Of a DNA stretch of 64,000 bases, positions 62,745 through 64,000 are shown in pieces. Numbering within the stretch: the stretch's first letter is position 1; every line of letters begins with the position of its first letter. The notes under the pieces are model-generated. The model had not been told where the DNA came from, did not search any database, and saw only the letters and a program-made list of their open reading frames with translations. Location: NCBI GenBank assembly GCA_037127315.1, contig JBBBDQ010001614.1:1113501-1177500 (forward strand). Reading direction: 5' to 3'. The position numbers and the translations under genes are program-made. Origin of the DNA: Ascarosepion bandense (lineage: Eukaryota; Mollusca; Cephalopoda; Sepiida; Sepiidae).

Positions 62745-63093
62745 TACCCTATTAGAGCAAGTTAAGAAGCTCCATGTTTAACCTTGGTTGCCCGAACGCG
62801 TGTGCACGGGCAAGGACTAAAAAAATCATCCCCTGCAACAGTCGGTCGCGTTGGCCCCAGGGGACAAACAATGATCTCCTACTTTGTTGCAATGGGATGA
62901 GATTTATTCATGTTGCTTGATACGACACAAGAAGTGTCGAAACAAAATAACTACTTTTGTAGTCATATTATGGTATATTCATGTTATAATTTCTGAATAA
63001 ATATTATTAGCTCTACTTTGTATTGAGCACTTTTTAAAGAATAGTGCTTCTTTGGATGCGGAATATTATTCCATCCATACGTACCCTATACTT
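62745..63093 (+). mobile_element. PLE terminal region
   Basis: GACACAAGAAGTGTCGAAAC (62929-62948; helix followed by GAAAC) then ATAAATATTATTAGCTCTAC, TTTGTATTGAGCACTTTTTA, matching 53760-53880 of the PLE at 50.7-53.9 kb. Upstream GC-richer sequence (62755-62880) is not assigned. Confidence 0.6.
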
Positions 63094-63460
63094 ATATATA
63101 TATATATATATATGACTGTGGACACAGATATTAACACCCAGAGACAACAATATATTTCATAATAACCTGACAATTGCGTTTAGCATGAAGAGATTGTCAC
63201 CGGTGGGTGTTGACCGCAGTGTCCACTTACATATGCACAATTGAGCACTTTAACCCATGAATATAGCATACCTCAAAACTATATTCTCTTATATCTACAT
63301 ATATTAATAATATGGACTCTCCCGTCGATTTCGACAAATGAGTGTCTAACTCAGTTAGACTGCTACACAAAAATTGTTTAGAGTGGTGAAAGCTTTTGTA
63401 GCATCATCCACACTTTTTGGAACTGCTGATAATAAAAAATCGGTGCAGAAGTTCGCCACA
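63094..63460. repeat. Imperfect inverted repeat and unassigned DNA
   Basis: TA run 63095-63113. GTGGACACAGATATTAACAC followed by CC (63118-63139) is mirrored by GGGTGTTGACCGCAGTGTCC followed by AC (63206-63227), 66 bp apart. The remainder is not recognised. Confidence 0.5.
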
Positions 63461-63524
63461 GATCGCAACGTTGCTTAACTTCAGTGATCGAGCGGGAACC
63501 GGCGTATTCAACGTGATATGACCG

Positions 63525-63528
<4 letters not shown>
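63461..63528 (-). pseudogene. 5S rRNA-derived 5' half
   Basis: Minus strand: TACGGTCATATCACGTTGAA, TACGCCGGTTCCCGCTCGAT, CACTGAAGTTAAGCAACGTT, about the first 65 nt of 5S rRNA. It ends in unrelated sequence and abuts a TA run at the 5' side. It may be a remnant of the 5S/tRNA SINE. Confidence 0.75.

Positions 63529-63581
<53 letters not shown>
63529..63581. repeat. TA microsatellite
   Basis: Uninterrupted TA run between the 5S fragment and the PLE terminal piece. Confidence 0.95.
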
Positions 63582-63583
<2 letters not shown>

Positions 63584-63720
63584 TCATCCACATACAAGCC
63601 TGTTTCACAGCTCATCAGTGTGGCTAGACACATTCACTTGCTTCTGGCCAGGATCGAAACTCGACTGATTTGGTGTCAGTTGGAGTCGCTACTCCCTAAG
63701 GCATAGGTGCATGGTATCAG
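63582..63720 (-). mobile_element. PLE terminal-repeat fragment with hammerhead-like motif, copy 3
   Basis: Minus strand: TAGCGACTCCAACTGACACC, AAATCAGTCGAGTTTCGATC, CCAGAAGCAAGTGAATGTGT, then the motif at 63623-63588: CCACA, CTGATGA, GCTGTG, AAAC, GTATGTGG. CCACA/TGTGG (helix I), the CTGATGA core and the GTA triplet are all correct, but most of helix II (expected TACAGCG after GCTGTG) is deleted, so this copy cannot fold as a hammerhead. Confidence 0.7.
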
Positions 63721-63755
63721 AGAAGGGAAATTTTAATGTGTTGCATAGAAGCTGT

Positions 63756-63756
<1 letters not shown>

Positions 63757-63845
<89 letters not shown>
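63757..63845. repeat. CA run followed by TA run
   Basis: (CA)n 63757-63830, (TA)n to 63845. Confidence 0.95.
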
Positions 63846-64000
63846 TTTAAACATATAATTAAATATAAGAGACAATGAATGTCTATTATGTTTAATCATA
63901 AGCCGTTCTAAATATCGTATTTTGGCTTTAATTTCAGGTGAAAATAAATTTATTATGTTGGTTCTAAGCCTTCGGCTCACATGAGCCATCTTCAAAGAGG
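63846..64000 (-). mobile_element. PLE terminal fragment at window edge
   Basis: Minus strand begins TTTGAAGATGGCTCATGTGA GCCGAAGGCTTAG and ends AATAGACATTCATTGTCTC, ATATTTAATTATATG. The hairpin-GAA block matches 33543-33569. It runs off the window. Confidence 0.6.

Overview
This window looks like non-coding, repeat-packed DNA from an animal genome. The best guess is a coleoid cephalopod, octopus-like. That guess rests on dense TA/TG/GATA microsatellites, tRNA-derived SINEs, decayed LINEs, Penelope-like elements, Helitrons and Tc1/mariner transposases; no host gene is available to confirm it. I found no convincing single-copy protein-coding gene. Almost every readable protein fragment belongs to a transposable element, and nearly all are broken by stops or frameshifts.

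Layout. 0-3.2 kb: pyrimidine-rich DNA, a mariner fragment and a TTC-rich minisatellite with a ~122-bp unit. 3.8-11.9 kb: many pieces of one non-LTR family (called LINE-B here), one copy split by a Helitron and another by a SINE built from a 5S rRNA head plus a tRNA-like part. 12-14.6 kb: a second 5S/tRNA SINE carrying a LINE tail, and a Penelope-like element (PLE) split by a TA-rich tandem array. 15.6-18.8 kb: a foldback element, a Tc1 transposase split by a 1.15-kb LTR-like insertion, and a 175-bp element made of the two ends of a second LINE (LINE-A). 19-24.4 kb: LINE-A copies, one with its 3' UTR expanded to a 1.15-kb minisatellite, and SINEs. 26.9-34.4 kb: Helitron, SINEs, inverted LINE-A ends and a PLE 3' end with a hammerhead-ribozyme-like motif. 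37-43 kb: another hammerhead copy, LINE-A copies and an unassigned LTR-like repeat. 43.4-47.8 kb: the best element in the window, a 3.5-kb LINE-A with one nonsense mutation in its endonuclease/reverse transcriptase ORF, nested in an older LINE-A copy. 50.7-53.9 kb: a PLE with N-terminal, reverse transcriptase and GIY-YIG parts, hit twice by SINEs. 55.1-56.2 kb: a large TCTA array. 57-64 kb: Helitron, LINE-B, LINE-A, two mariners, TA arrays, PLE ends and a 5S fragment.

How the parts relate. The elements form an ecosystem rather than a pathway. LINE-A appears to lend its 3' end to a 5S/tRNA SINE and to the short end-to-end derivative, which suggests (inference) that it mobilised both. PLE copies come with self-cleaving-ribozyme-like motifs in their terminal repeats. 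Nesting gives relative ages: LINE-B before Helitron and 5S SINE; old LINE-A before young LINE-A; PLE before SINE; Tc1 before the LTR-like insertion; mariner before a LINE-B tail.

Labels LINE-A, LINE-B and P3 are local names. Clade assignments come from protein motifs read by eye and no database search was run.
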